Part shown: in pieces, positions 9,100 through 17,421 of the stretch | Numbering within the stretch: the first letter of the stretch is position 1 | How the letters are laid out: the number at the start of each line of letters is the position of its first letter | Assembly: GCA_938030665.1 (NCBI GenBank) | Contig: CALHHY010000018.1 | Span: 1-45,551 of the forward strand | DNA: 45,551 bases | Reading direction: 5' to 3' | Source: an uncultured Litoreibacter sp. | Lineage (GTDB): Bacteria > Pseudomonadota > Alphaproteobacteria > Rhodobacterales > Rhodobacteraceae | Translations under genes and position numbers: made by a program | The notes under the pieces: model-generated | The model's input: the letters and a program-made list of their open reading frames with translations, nothing else | Told to the model about the DNA's origin: nothing | Database searches by the model: none

Positions 9100-9795
9100 A
9101 TGCGATGGGTTTTTGGACTTTCAGTGGCGGCCTCAATCGGGCTTTCGGCGGACCGGGCAACAGCCTGCGACTTGGCATTGATCCTGGCTGTGGATGTGTC
9201 GGGGTCGGTGGATAATCAGGAGTATCAGATCCAGATGCAGGGTCTGGCCGAGGCACTGCGCGACGGGGCGATCTCAGAGGCGCTGGTGGTGCGGGAGGCG
9301 GCGGTGCAGGTCGTGCAATGGACAGGCACCGGGCGGCACCGGGTCTCAGTGCCCTGGACGCGGATCAAGGACTTTGACGATACGGACCGGCTGGCCGATG
9401 AGATCGAGAATGATCAACGTATTTGGCGCAATTTCTCCACCGCTTTGGGGGAGGCTGTGCGGTTTGCGCAGCGTTCCTTCGCCGAAGTGCCGGATTGCTT
9501 GCGGAGGGTGATTGATGTCTCTGGCGATGGTCGGTCCAACGAAGGGGTGCAGCCACCCACCCTGCATCGCTCGCTGATAGAGGACGGGATTGTGGTCAAT
9601 GGGCTTGCGATCGAGGCCTATGACAAGGGGTTGCTGAGCTATTTCCAGGACCATCTGATTGTGGGGCCGGGTGCCTTCGCGATGCGGGCGGCGGATTTTG
9701 AGGAGTACCCGGAGGCGATCCGAAACAAATTACTGCGTGAGATCACGCAGCAGGTCTCTTCGGTGGACCCAGCGCCTAAAAACAATCGTTTGTGA
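9100..9795 (+). CDS. DUF1194 / von Willebrand factor A-like exported protein
   Basis: A 231-residue protein with a signal peptide (MRWVFGLSVAASIGLSADRATA, cleaved before CDLALIL) and a VWA-type fold. ALILAVDVSGSVDNQEYQIQ carries the MIDAS DxSGS motif, and RRVIDVSGDGRSNEG resembles the later MIDAS region. This is the DUF1194 pattern, a periplasmic metal-dependent adhesion-like domain of unknown ligand. It stands alone between mch and sdhC. Its stop codon overlaps the operator at 9790-9822, so it is probably not part of the sdh transcript. Confidence 0.88.
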   Translation: MRWVFGLSVAASIGLSADRATACDLALILAVDVSGSVDNQEYQIQMQGLAEALRDGAISEALVVREAAVQVVQWTGTGRHRVSVPWTRIKDFDDTDRLADEIENDQRIWRNFSTALGEAVRFAQRSFAEVPDCLRRVIDVSGDGRSNEGVQPPTLHRSLIEDGIVVNGLAIEAYDKGLLSYFQDHLIVGPGAFAMRAADFEEYPEAIRNKLLREITQQVSSVDPAPKNNRL

Positions 9796-9822
9796 TCACG
9801 AGATAATTTACTGTGATCACAA
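9790..9822. promoter_or_regulatory. Double-palindrome operator upstream of sdhC
   Basis: TTGTGATCAC and its exact inverse GTGATCACAA are separated by 13 bases. The TGATCA centres are 21 bases apart, exactly as in the site before sucC (2223-2259). It lies 125 bases before the sdhC ATG and overlaps the stop codon of the preceding gene. The identical arms and phasing before two TCA operons argue for a common regulator of sucC and sdhCDAB. Confidence 0.72.
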
Positions 9823-9946
9823 TCTAGGGAATTCAATCGGATTGGTGACATATTTCCTGTCTATCCGCGCCACAACCGCGTGACTCTGCAACAGAATACT
9901 TTAGAAACGCAGGTGACATATCGTAGCCAACACGAAGGACGCGCTC

Positions 9947-10330
9947 ATGGCAGACGTCAACCGGGGAAACAGGCCGCTTTCTCCTCACCTCTCAATCTAT
10001 AGGCCACAGCTGACATCAATGACATCAATCCTGGTGCGCATCACCGGCAACGCCCTGCTAGTGGCGGCAATCCTGATTGTGTGGTGGTTTCTAGCGGCAA
10101 GCTACGGGCCGGAATATTTTTCCACGGCCGACGCGGTGCTGACCTCGTGGTTTGGCGATCTGATACTGTTTCTGTCGCTCTGGGCGGTATGGTATCATCT
10201 GTTTGGCGGCATTCGGCACCTGATCTGGGATAGCGGTCACGGATTCGAACTGGACGTGGCCGAAAAGATGGGCTGGGCGGTGATCGGCGGATCGCTTGTC
10301 ATGACCATCCTGACCGCAATCATCGTATAG
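9947..10330 (+). CDS. sdhC: Succinate dehydrogenase cytochrome b556 subunit
   Basis: A 127-residue membrane anchor of respiratory complex II, with three transmembrane helices. RPLSPHLSIYRPQLTSMTSILVRITGN is the SdhC signature near the quinone site, and HLFGGIRHLIWDSGHGF carries the heme-ligand histidine region. It begins the sdhC-sdhD-sdhA-sdhB operon, with 11 bases to sdhD. The operator at 9790-9822 lies upstream. Confidence 0.96.
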   Translation: MADVNRGNRPLSPHLSIYRPQLTSMTSILVRITGNALLVAAILIVWWFLAASYGPEYFSTADAVLTSWFGDLILFLSLWAVWYHLFGGIRHLIWDSGHGFELDVAEKMGWAVIGGSLVMTILTAIIV

Positions 10331-10341
10331 GGGCGCGCGAA

Positions 10342-10713
10342 ATGGCTTACATGACGGACCGCAAACGCGCCGCAGGGCTTGGGTCGGCAAAGTCGGGAAC
10401 CGCGCATCACTGGTCGATGATGATCAGCTCGGCCGGGCTGGCGGTGCTTATCCCGCTGTTTATCTTCACTTTCGGGCCGATCCTGGGGTCTTCCTACGAG
10501 GAGGTGATCGCCTATTTCGCCCGTCCTTTCCCGGCGATTGTCGCGGCCCTGACCATAGCTGCGTCAATGATGCACTTTAAAAGCGGTGTTCAGGTCCTGA
10601 TCGAGGACTATGTGCATGGGCTGGCGCGCAAGGTACTGATCATCGCGATGATCTGCCTGAGCTACGCCATCGCCGCCACCGGCATTTTCGCAATCGCGCG
10701 CATCGCCCTTTAA
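10342..10713 (+). CDS. sdhD: Succinate dehydrogenase hydrophobic membrane anchor subunit
   Basis: A 123-residue complex II anchor with three hydrophobic helices. GSAKSGTAHHWSMMISSAGLA is the N-terminal SdhD pattern, and MMHFKSGVQVLIEDYVHG carries the conserved histidines and the IEDYVHG motif that helps ligate heme b. An AGGGG site is 8 bases upstream of the ATG. sdhA follows after 15 bases. Confidence 0.95.
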   Translation: MAYMTDRKRAAGLGSAKSGTAHHWSMMISSAGLAVLIPLFIFTFGPILGSSYEEVIAYFARPFPAIVAALTIAASMMHFKSGVQVLIEDYVHGLARKVLIIAMICLSYAIAATGIFAIARIAL

Positions 10714-10728
10714 TTCGGAGCAAGAGAT

Positions 10729-12537
10729 ATGGCTGCTGAATACGATTATGAGACCCATGAATATGACGTCGTCGTGGTGGGTGCTGGCGGTGCTGGTCTG
10801 CGCGCTACGCTCGGCATGGCGGAGCAGGGGCTGCGCACGGCCTGCGTAACAAAGGTGTTCCCCACGCGCTCGCACACGGTTGCAGCGCAAGGCGGCATCG
10901 CGGCGAGCCTGGGCAATATGGGCCCCGACAGCTGGCAGTGGCATATGTATGACACGGTCAAGGGCTCTGACTGGTTGGGCGACACGGATGCGATGGAATA
11001 TCTCGCCCGCGAGGCGCCAAAGGCGGTCTACGAGCTGGAGCATTACGGCGTACCGTTCTCCCGCACCGAAGAGGGCAAAATTTACCAGCGCCCCTTTGGC
11101 GGTCATACGACCGAATATGGCGAAGGGCCGCCCGTGCAGCGCACCTGCGCCGCCGCCGACCGGACCGGCCACGCGATCCTGCATACGCTCTACGGCCAGT
11201 CGCTGAAGCAAAAGGCCGAGTTCTACATCGAATATTTCGCCATCGACCTGATCATGAGCGATGATGGCGTCTGCCAGGGCGTGCTTTGCTGGAAGCTCGA
11301 TGACGGCACATTGCACCTGTTCAGCGCCAAGATGGTGGTGCTGGCCACTGGCGGCTACGGTCGCGCCTATTTCAGCGCGACAAGCGCGCATACCTGCACC
11401 GGCGACGGTGGCGGGATGGTGGCGCGGGCGGGCCTGCCTTTGCAGGACATGGAGTTTGTGCAGTTTCACCCGACCGGCATTTACGGCGCGGGCTGCCTGA
11501 TCACCGAAGGCGCGCGGGGGGAAGGTGGTTACCTGACCAACTCGGAGGGCGAGCGGTTCATGGAACGCTATGCGCCGACCTATAAGGACCTGGCGTCCCG
11601 TGATGTGGTGTCGCGCTGCATGACGATGGAGATCCGCGAGGGCCGCGGCGTGGGCGAGAATGGCGACCATATTCACCTGCACCTCAACCACCTGCCACCC
11701 GAGACTTTGGCGCTGCGGTTGCCGGGCATTTCGGAAAGCGCACGCATCTTCGCGGGCGTCGACCTGACAAAGGAGCCGATCCCGGTGCTGCCGACGGTGC
11801 ACTATAATATGGGCGGCATTCCCACGAATTATTGGGGGGAGGTGCTAAGCCCCACCCAGGACGACCCCGACCGCGTCGCTCCGGGCCTGATGGCTGTGGG
11901 GGAGGCTGGGTGCGCTTCCGTTCATGGGGCCAACCGGCTTGGGTCTAACTCCCTCATTGACCTTGTGGTCTTTGGGCGCGCCGCTGCGATCCGTGCCGCG
12001 AAGGTGGTCGACCCCGAAGCGCCAAATCCTGGCATCAACAAGATGTCCATTCAGCGGGCGCTCGATCGCTTCGACGGGCTGCGTTACGCCAAAGGGCAGG
12101 TTCCCACGGCGGAGCTACGTCTTGAAATGCAGACCACGATGCAGCAGGACGCAGCCGTGTTCCGTACTGATAAGACGCTGGCCGAGGGTGTGGAGAAGAT
12201 GGACAATGTCGCCTCCAAACTGGACGACCTTGAAGTCTCCGACCGCAGCCTTGTGTGGAATTCCGACCTGATGGAAACGCTTGAGCTGGCTAACCTTATG
12301 CCAAATGCTGTGGCCACCGTGGTCAGCGCCGAGGCCCGTAAGGAAAGCCGGGGCGCACATGCGCATGAGGATTATCCCGACCGTGACGACAAGAACTGGC
12401 GCAAGCACTCACTGACCTGGTTCAAGGGCCATAAGGCGTCGCTCGGCTACCGCGGCGTGCATCTGGACCCGCTGACATCGCATAATGAGGGCGGGATTGA
12501 CCTGAAGAAGATCGCACCCAAAGCGCGGGTATATTGA
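10729..12537 (+). CDS. sdhA: Succinate dehydrogenase flavoprotein subunit
   Basis: A 602-residue catalytic subunit that oxidises succinate to fumarate with covalent FAD. The dinucleotide fold is [18 protein letters not shown]. The histidine in [16 protein letters not shown] is the expected site of covalent [25 protein letters not shown] and [10 protein letters not shown] are active-site signatures. The length equals the usual alphaproteobacterial SdhA. The TGA overlaps the ATG of a lipoprotein gene by one base (TGATG), so the operon continues without a break. Confidence 0.97.
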   Translation: MAAEYDYETHEYDVVVVGAGGAGLRATLGMAEQGLRTACVTKVFPTRSHTVAAQGGIAASLGNMGPDSWQWHMYDTVKGSDWLGDTDAMEYLAREAPKAVYELEHYGVPFSRTEEGKIYQRPFGGHTTEYGEGPPVQRTCAAADRTGHAILHTLYGQSLKQKAEFYIEYFAIDLIMSDDGVCQGVLCWKLDDGTLHLFSAKMVVLATGGYGRAYFSATSAHTCTGDGGGMVARAGLPLQDMEFVQFHPTGIYGAGCLITEGARGEGGYLTNSEGERFMERYAPTYKDLASRDVVSRCMTMEIREGRGVGENGDHIHLHLNHLPPETLALRLPGISESARIFAGVDLTKEPIPVLPTVHYNMGGIPTNYWGEVLSPTQDDPDRVAPGLMAVGEAGCASVHGANRLGSNSLIDLVVFGRAAAIRAAKVVDPEAPNPGINKMSIQRALDRFDGLRYAKGQVPTAELRLEMQTTMQQDAAVFRTDKTLAEGVEKMDNVASKLDDLEVSDRSLVWNSDLMETLELANLMPNAVATVVSAEARKESRGAHAHEDYPDRDDKNWRKHSLTWFKGHKASLGYRGVHLDPLTSHNEGGIDLKKIAPKARVY

Positions 12538-12806
12538 TGAAAAAGACCTTTCTCTTCATAGCACTACTGGCGGCTGGGTGTTCGAAACCGCCAGTTTTTT
12601 CAGCCGAAGAGGGTAAATTGGTCGCTCAGCGCTGTATCGAACAAACCGGGGCGCCGGGCGTATACTCGATCCAGCCGGGACGTGTGTCCGCCAGCAATAG
12701 CGACGACAACCTCCCGCGTGCGCGGGCAGTCGTGCGTTTGGGGGGCACCAAGGCGGGCGCTGCGCAGATCAACAGCTGTATTCAGCGGAAAGCGGCGGCG
12801 GTCTGA
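12537..12806 (+). CDS. Small lipoprotein 1 of the sdh operon
   Basis: An 89-residue protein: [15 protein letters not shown] is a textbook lipoprotein signal (acylated Cys 15). The mature domain has exactly two more cysteines, C33 in QRCIEQ and C81 in NSCIQRK, 48 residues apart. The same spacing is found in the next lipoprotein, suggesting related disulfide-closed domains. Its ATG overlaps the sdhA stop. The role is unknown; location between sdhA and sdhB suggests expression with complex II, perhaps as an envelope factor. A 6-bp GGCGAG/CTCGCC hairpin with a T6 loop follows at 12810-12835. Confidence 0.75.
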   Translation: MKKTFLFIALLAAGCSKPPVFSAEEGKLVAQRCIEQTGAPGVYSIQPGRVSASNSDDNLPRARAVVRLGGTKAGAAQINSCIQRKAAAV

Positions 12807-12855
12807 TTTGGCGAGTTTTTTGCACATATCTCGCCTGAGCCATCGACCTGCGTTG

Positions 12856-13155
12856 ATGCGTCTAGGCCTTCTTGGCCTCGCTCTGACCGTCGCGGCTTGC
12901 GCCCCCGTGCCCATGACGCCCGAGCGGGCAGAGCGGTTGTGCCGTGAAGACGCAGGCCTGGCGGATGGGGTACAAGGCCGCGTGGGTGTCGGCATCGGCA
13001 CTGGCGGCGGGCGCGCAAAAGGGTCAATTACTGTGACGGACCGCGTGTTCAACCCGCAATCCGAAGAAGACTTCCTGCGGGACTGCATCGACCGCCGGCT
13101 TGCGGGGGAACCTCAGCCCACCACATTCGGCATCACAGTGGGAGCCAGCACATGA
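12856..13155 (+). CDS. Small lipoprotein 2 of the sdh operon
   Basis: A 99-residue protein: MRLGLLGLALTVAAC is the lipoprotein signal (Cys 15). The mature part has two cysteines, C29 in RLCRED and C77 in RDCIDRR, again 48 residues apart, between which lies a glycine-rich strand region (GVGIGTGGGRAKGSITV). The C-terminal C-I-x-R-basic motif is shared with the preceding lipoprotein, so the two are probably distant paralogues. No good ribosome site precedes the ATG; a TTG just before it is in the same frame. Its TGA overlaps the next ATG by four bases. Confidence 0.7.
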   Translation: MRLGLLGLALTVAACAPVPMTPERAERLCREDAGLADGVQGRVGVGIGTGGGRAKGSITVTDRVFNPQSEEDFLRDCIDRRLAGEPQPTTFGITVGAST

Positions 13156-13469
13156 AATATGCAGCATTGCTTGCCGGCTTGATGGTCTTGGCGTCTTGCG
13201 GCGATGACGGGCTGGCCGACCAGCTTGCCCGTGATCAGGCGCGCAAAGCGGTAAACCCGGTCTTGTCCGAGCGGTTTCCCGGCGTGCCGCTGGAGCCTGC
13301 CAGCAATTGCGTCATCAACAACGCCTCGGCTTCCGAAATTTTCCAGCTCGCAAAGGCGGGCGCCACCACCGTGTCGCAAACTGATGTGGAGCTGATCGTG
13401 CAGATCGCCACGCGGCGCGAGACGATTGAATGTTTGCTCAAGGACGGCATCGCGCCGTTTCTGATCTAG
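13152..13469 (+). CDS. Small lipoprotein 3 of the sdh operon
   Basis: A 105-residue protein with signal MKYAALLAGLMVLASC (acylated Cys 16), then GDDGLADQLARDQARKAVNPVLSE, predicted helical. Two mature cysteines, C53 in SNCVIN and C94 in IECLLK, are 41 residues apart. The spacing and composition differ from the two preceding lipoproteins, so it is probably another family. The ATG overlaps the previous stop (ATGA), and sdhB follows after 9 bases, so translation is likely coupled through the whole block. I recognise no characterised homologue. Confidence 0.75.
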   Translation: MKYAALLAGLMVLASCGDDGLADQLARDQARKAVNPVLSERFPGVPLEPASNCVINNASASEIFQLAKAGATTVSQTDVELIVQIATRRETIECLLKDGIAPFLI

Positions 13470-13478
13470 GAGAGACCT

Positions 13479-14258
13479 ATGGTTCAACTGACCCTCCCCA
13501 AAAATTCCCGTATCACGACGGGCAAAACCTGGCCCAAGCCCGAGGGCGCGAAGAATGTGCGCAAGTTCCAGATCTACCGCTGGAACCCTGATGACGGTAA
13601 AAACCCGCAGGTCGACACCTATTTCGTCGATATGGATAAATGCGGGCCGATGGTCCTTGACGCGCTGATCAAGATCAAGAACGAGATTGACCCGACCCTG
13701 ACCTTCCGCCGCTCCTGCCGGGAGGGGATTTGCGGGTCCTGCGCAATGAATATCGACGGGATCAACACGCTGGCCTGCATCTATGGCATGGATGAGATCA
13801 AAGGCGACGTGAAGATCTACCCGCTACCCCATATGCCCGTGGTCAAGGACCTGATCCCGGACCTCACCCATTTCTACGCGCAGCATGCCTCCATCATGCC
13901 GTGGCTTGAGACTGCGACGAACCGCCCTCAGAAAGAATGGCGCCAGTCCATCGAGGATCGCAAAAAGCTCGACGGGCTGTACGAATGCGTGATGTGTGCC
14001 TCCTGCTCGACCTCGTGCCCAAGCTATTGGTGGAACGGCGACAAGTATCTCGGGCCAGCGGCGTTGCTGCATGCCTATCGCTGGATCATCGACAGCCGCG
14101 ATGAAGCCACGGGCGAACGGCTTGATCAGCTAGAAGACCCGTTCAAGCTGTATCGGTGCCACACGATTATGAACTGCACCAAGACCTGCCCCAAGGGGCT
14201 GAACCCCGCCAAGGCCATCGGCGCGATCAAGAAGATGATGGTGGAGCGGACGGTCTAG
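13479..14258 (+). CDS. sdhB: Succinate dehydrogenase iron-sulfur subunit
   Basis: A 259-residue electron-transfer subunit of complex II. The 2Fe-2S cluster motif is [16 protein letters not shown]. The 4Fe-4S and 3Fe-4S ligands are in [16 protein letters not shown] and [17 protein letters not shown]. The length is typical. An AGGAGA site sits just upstream of the ATG. It ends the operon, followed by a 12-bp palindrome at 14260 and a strong hairpin at 14298-14335. A fragment resembling its last codons appears at 15024-15052. Confidence 0.97.
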   Translation: MVQLTLPKNSRITTGKTWPKPEGAKNVRKFQIYRWNPDDGKNPQVDTYFVDMDKCGPMVLDALIKIKNEIDPTLTFRRSCREGICGSCAMNIDGINTLACIYGMDEIKGDVKIYPLPHMPVVKDLIPDLTHFYAQHASIMPWLETATNRPQKEWRQSIEDRKKLDGLYECVMCASCSTSCPSYWWNGDKYLGPAALLHAYRWIIDSRDEATGERLDQLEDPFKLYRCHTIMNCTKTCPKGLNPAKAIGAIKKMMVERTV

Positions 14259-14297
14259 GTTGAACGTTCAAATGCCGGACAAGCCGCCGTTTTTGAG

Positions 14298-14335
14298 GTG
14301 CAGCGGCTGCTTTTGAGACCAAGCAGCCGCTGCAC
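14298..14335. terminator. 15-bp perfect hairpin between sdhB and a convergent lipoprotein gene
   Basis: GTGCAGCGGCTGCTT and AAGCAGCCGCTGCAC form a perfect 15-bp stem with an 8-base loop. It lies 39 bases past the sdhB stop and 19 bases past the stop of the convergent gene at 14355. Neither strand has a proper T-run after the stem, so it may work as a bidirectional or processing hairpin rather than a classical intrinsic terminator. Confidence 0.6.
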
Positions 14336-14354
14336 GGGTGTCGGAAAATCAAGC

Positions 14355-14678
14355 TTAAAGCGCGCTGGATTTGCCATCCTCAATGATCTGATCACTGGTG
14401 CCGCGTGCTTGCGGTAGTGGTGTCTCTGGCGTTCCTGCAGGTGCAGTTCCACGGAATTCGTCCGCGTTGCCACCTTCGTCCCGACAGTTGCTCGGAACAA
14501 TCACGTATGGGCAGTTGAGTGTGCGGCTTGGTGGTGCCTGTAGCACGACGGTTGGCTCAACCGCCACGATACTGCCATCTTTGGCAAGAATAGGGGTTTG
14601 TTCCGTCAGCACTGTTTCGGTCTGTGCGCAGGCCGAAAGCGCAAGCGCGACGGACATGGCTGTCACAATGGATTTCAT
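14355..14678 (-). CDS. Lipoprotein with CPx7CxDEG signature, copy 1
   Basis: A 107-residue lipoprotein: MKSIVTAMSVALALSAC ends in a lipobox. The mature region has NCPYVIVPSNCRDEGGN, two cysteines nine residues apart followed by DEG, and ends ARGTSDQIIEDGKSSAL. The gene at 15202 has the same length, cysteine spacing and tail, so the two are paralogues. I recognise no known family. The ATG at 14678 is chosen because it exposes the signal peptide; the frame is open further upstream. Confidence 0.7.
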   Translation of the reverse strand: MKSIVTAMSVALALSACAQTETVLTEQTPILAKDGSIVAVEPTVVLQAPPSRTLNCPYVIVPSNCRDEGGNADEFRGTAPAGTPETPLPQARGTSDQIIEDGKSSAL

Positions 14679-15001
14679 GGGGTTCTTCTTTCTCAGTTCA
14701 CTCGATACAAAAGCAAAGCCTCCAAGATCCCCACCAGCGGTCGCAGCAAACTTCGCTTCGACCAAGAGGCTTTACCGTTCAAGAAATACGGTATTTGAGC
14801 CAAATTTACGAGGTGTTGTGATGACAATGTGTGGAAACAGTTTGTTTTCGGTCATCATTGTGCCGTGAAAATGACGATTTCCTCCCGTCGCTGCCACAGG
14901 TTGCGTCTCTCGTCCGATCGTACAACCTATGGTCTTAGGCGCGTGGCACGGGTTCCAGGCATCTTCCCACAGTGAATAGATGTCGATAACAGCTGCAAAA
15001 C

Positions 15002-15127
15002 GATGATGACCGGCGCCAAGACCGCGCCAAAGCCATCGGCATTATCAAGAAGGCGAAGGTCGACAGGGCTGCATACGCAGCACGGTTCCGCCGAGCAAAT
15101 GACGAAGCCGCCGCATGTTCCATGTGA
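15002..15127 (+). pseudogene. Possible relic carrying an sdhB-like 3' fragment
   Basis: Bases 15024-15052 match the end of sdhB (14206-14234) at 24 of 29 positions, and both translate to AKAIGxIKK. The surrounding frame reads RAKAIGIIKKAKVDRAAYAA, runs to a stop at 15127, and is closed upstream by a TAA with no start codon. It lies in the 523-base stretch 14679-15201 between two paralogous lipoprotein genes, where I see no intact gene on either strand. A decayed duplication of the sdhB end is possible; chance similarity is not excluded. Confidence 0.25.
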
Positions 15128-15201
15128 CGGATTCGTTCGTTCTTGGTGGTCCGCTGTTAGCTGGTCATGAGCGGGCCTGGTTGAGCTACTTCAGTATTTA
15201 C

Positions 15202-15525
15202 TTAGGCGCTGATCTTACCGCTTCCGATGATTTCATCCCCAGTACCGCGTGTTGGTGCGGAAGGCTCTCTTGCCGGGGCAGGGTCAGGCGATGGTTCGCG
15301 GGAACTATCGCGGTTGCTCCCTTCATCTTCACAGCTAAACGGTTCAAGCAGGTCTGGGCAACGGCTCGCACGGTTCGGCGGCCTTTGAGCGCCGACGACC
15401 GGGTCGCTCAAGATAACGCTGCTATTTTTGGACTGAACTTCAGGTGGGTCAATCCGTATCGTCTGGGTTTTCTCGCAAGCCGCCAAACCGAGTGCGATGG
15501 ACAGGGTAATGATCAGTATTCTCAT
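15202..15525 (-). CDS. Lipoprotein with CPx7CxDEG signature, copy 2
   Basis: A 107-residue lipoprotein with signal MRILIITLSIALGLAAC. The mature part has RCPDLLEPFSCEDEGSN, then a proline/serine-rich linker and the tail TRGTGDEIIGSGKISA. It shares length, the C-x8-C-x-DEG-x-N signature and the RGTxDxIIxxGKxSA tail with the gene at 14355, but the middle has diverged strongly. A GGAGAGAAAGAG stretch precedes the ATG. The function is unknown. The 295-base stretch upstream contains a small ORF candidate and repeats described separately. Confidence 0.7.
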   Translation of the reverse strand: MRILIITLSIALGLAACEKTQTIRIDPPEVQSKNSSVILSDPVVGAQRPPNRASRCPDLLEPFSCEDEGSNRDSSREPSPDPAPAREPSAPTRGTGDEIIGSGKISA

Positions 15526-15567
15526 GATGTCTCTTTCTCTCCGACCTACTTGTTACTGGAGGAAAAC

Positions 15568-15642
15568 ATGTCATTCCGAACCGGCGTCCGCCGAAGGTTT
15601 GGCGGCAGCCAAGTCGTCCCCCTCCAGTTCACAATAAGTTGA
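15568..15642 (+). CDS. 24-codon small ORF with a strong ribosome site (speculative)
   Basis: GGAGGAAAAC directly precedes an ATG, an almost ideal ribosome site. The encoded peptide is 24 residues and basic (MSFRTGVRRRFGGSQVVPLQ and four more). The stop lies in the direct repeats at 15634-15663. It points toward the DUF1989 gene 180 bases downstream and could be a leader peptide, but composition gives no proof of coding. Confidence 0.2.
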   Translation: MSFRTGVRRRFGGSQVVPLQFTIS

Positions 15643-15675
15643 ATAAAGTTGATCATAAAGTTGTTTAGGTGATCA
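15634..15675. promoter_or_regulatory. Direct repeats and paired TGATCA sites upstream of the DUF1989 gene
   Basis: Three copies of ATAA(A)GTTG lie at 15634, 15643 and 15655, and two TGATCA palindromes (15650-15655 and 15670-15675) have centres 20 bases apart. The layout recalls the double operators before sucC and sdhC, but the arms lack the flanking TTGTG/CACAA and the phasing differs by one base. A separate regulator is as likely. Confidence 0.35.
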
Positions 15676-15820
15676 TAGTTAAAATGGCCTGTTAATGCCC
15701 CCATTCTGCCTGAAAACGGCCAGTTTCGGCAAAACGCCGCTGGCAGAGGAGGCCTTTTGTTAGCTAAGCCACTGAAGACACGTCAATTCAAAGGGACGAT
15801 CATGGTTAAGGAGGGGGCAA

Positions 15821-16660
15821 GTGAGACCTAGCGATGCCGATGCCAGACGAGCGGTTGAGCCCGTGGTGTGCTATCCGCCTAACACGTTGCCCGCACCCGA
15901 TCTGGCGCTCTACGTTCGCGCGCGGGCGGGTGCGCGTAAACTAGCAGAAACCACCGTGCCGCCGCGACAAGGCGCTTGTTTCGATGTGCCGGCCGGCCAT
16001 TTCTTCCGGATCACCTCGGTCGAAGGGCCGCAGGTCGGCGATCTCAACCTCTTCAACGCCCGTGACCTGTCTGAGCGGTTTTACTCCGGTAAGACCCGCG
16101 CTTTGCACGGCACCCATATCACGACCGGCGAGCGGATGTGGTCGAGCGTTCCCGCGCTCAGGCCGATGGCGACGGTCATCCATGATACGCTCCAGTGGTA
16201 CGGCATCGACGAGTTTGGCGGGTCGGTTCATGACGTGATCGGCACCCGTTGCGACCCCTATACGCATCATCTGTTGGCGGGCGGGCAATACCACCATTGC
16301 TGCCATTCCAATCTGACCCGCGCCTTGGCAGAGCACACGGGCCTGCCCCTTAACGAGGCAGAGCCATTGGTGCATGACGTCATGAATGTTTTCATGTGCA
16401 CCGGCTTCACCCGCGACACAGGGCAGTATTTCATGAAGGCCAGCCCGGTCAGGCCGGGGGATTATATTGAGCTCTTTGCCGAAATTGGCCTGATCGGCTG
16501 TCTCAGCGCCTGTCCAGGCGGCGATTGTTCCACGACTCATTCAAGCGATGTCGCCACTTGTTACCCGTTGCTGGTGGAGGTTTTCGCGCCAGAGCCCGGC
16601 GCCTTGGAGGGATGGTCGTCGCCGGAACCGAACGGCTATGATCGTAGCCACGGCGTCTGA
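15821..16660 (+). CDS. Urea carboxylase-associated (DUF1989) family protein
   Basis: A 279-residue cytosolic protein of the DUF1989 family. FDVPAGHFFRITSVEGPQVGDLNLFNARDLSERFYSGKTRALHGTHI is the family core, followed by a cluster of His and Cys residues (RCDPYTHHLL, YHHCCHSNL and later CLSACPGGDCST) that suggests metal binding. Members usually accompany urea carboxylase/allophanate hydrolase, which are absent here, so this is a solitary copy. The GTG start has a GGAGG site 6 bases upstream; an ATG further up runs into a stop. Confidence 0.85.
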   Translation: MRPSDADARRAVEPVVCYPPNTLPAPDLALYVRARAGARKLAETTVPPRQGACFDVPAGHFFRITSVEGPQVGDLNLFNARDLSERFYSGKTRALHGTHITTGERMWSSVPALRPMATVIHDTLQWYGIDEFGGSVHDVIGTRCDPYTHHLLAGGQYHHCCHSNLTRALAEHTGLPLNEAEPLVHDVMNVFMCTGFTRDTGQYFMKASPVRPGDYIELFAEIGLIGCLSACPGGDCSTTHSSDVATCYPLLVEVFAPEPGALEGWSSPEPNGYDRSHGV

Positions 16661-16672
16661 CCGACGCGCCTC

Positions 16673-17377
16673 CTAGCTGAAAGCGGCTTCCAGCGCGATT
16701 TCGACCATATCGCCAAAGCTCTTTTCCCGATCCTCTGAGGGCAGCGCTTCGCCGGTTTGCAGATGGTCTGACACGGTCAGGACCGCCAGCGCACGACGAC
16801 CATGGCGGGCTGCGAGGTTGTACAGCTCGGCCGCCTCCATCTCCACGGCGAGGATGCCGTGACGGGTCATCTGCTCGTTCAGATCGGGCCGCTCGTCATA
16901 GAACACGTCAGCTGAATAGATGCCGCCCACGTGGGTGGTAGCGCCTTTTCGGATCGCGGCCTTGTGCGCGGCCTCCAGCAGCGACCAATCGGCGCAGGGG
17001 GCAAAGTTCAGCTCCTTGAATATGCCGCTTGATGGTGTGGACAGCGTAGAGGAGGTCATCGCCAGGATCACATCCCGGATACCCACATTAGCCTGCATCC
17101 CCCCGCAGGAGCCGATACGGATCAAAGTCTTGGCGTCATAGTCGCGGATCAGCTCATTGACGTAAATCGACAGGCTTGGCATCCCCATGCCGGACCCATG
17201 GATCGTGACCCGGTTGCCCTGCCACATGCCGGTAAAGCCCAGCATGCCGCGCACTTCGTTGATCATTTTCACATCGGTCAAAAATGTCTCCGCCGCCCAT
17301 TTTGCGCGATAGGGATCGCCGGGCAAGAGAACGGTTTCGGCAATCTCTCCCGGTTTTGCGCCGATATGAATTGTCAT
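16673..17377 (-). CDS. deoD: DeoD-type purine-nucleoside phosphorylase
   Basis: A 234-residue enzyme that phosphorolyses purine (deoxy)nucleosides to base and (deoxy)ribose-1-phosphate. [14 protein letters not shown] carries phosphate-binding residues. [24 protein letters not shown] and [12 protein letters not shown] (catalytic Asp in SDH) are hexameric DeoD motifs. It converges on the DUF1989 gene and lies 44 bases downstream of the desaturase gene. The BMP-type importer at 32201-37233 may deliver nucleosides, but the two are far apart. Confidence 0.95.
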   Translation of the reverse strand: MTIHIGAKPGEIAETVLLPGDPYRAKWAAETFLTDVKMINEVRGMLGFTGMWQGNRVTIHGSGMGMPSLSIYVNELIRDYDAKTLIRIGSCGGMQANVGIRDVILAMTSSTLSTPSSGIFKELNFAPCADWSLLEAAHKAAIRKGATTHVGGIYSADVFYDERPDLNEQMTRHGILAVEMEAAELYNLAARHGRRALAVLTVSDHLQTGEALPSEDREKSFGDMVEIALEAAFS

Positions 17378-17421
17378 TGGGGGCTCCTGATTTTGCCTGG
17401 GTCTGGTCCAGCAGTGGCGAG

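Noticed and set aside
10564-11802. A 412-codon open frame on the minus strand opposite sdhD and sdhA
   Set aside because: Composition is typical of an antisense shadow and the sense strand holds the well-supported sdhA gene.
14260-14271. Palindrome TTGAACGTTCAA just after the sdhB stop
   Set aside because: It resembles the operators at 3527-3571 but lacks their central base, is single, and lies at the end of an operon where no promoter is expected.
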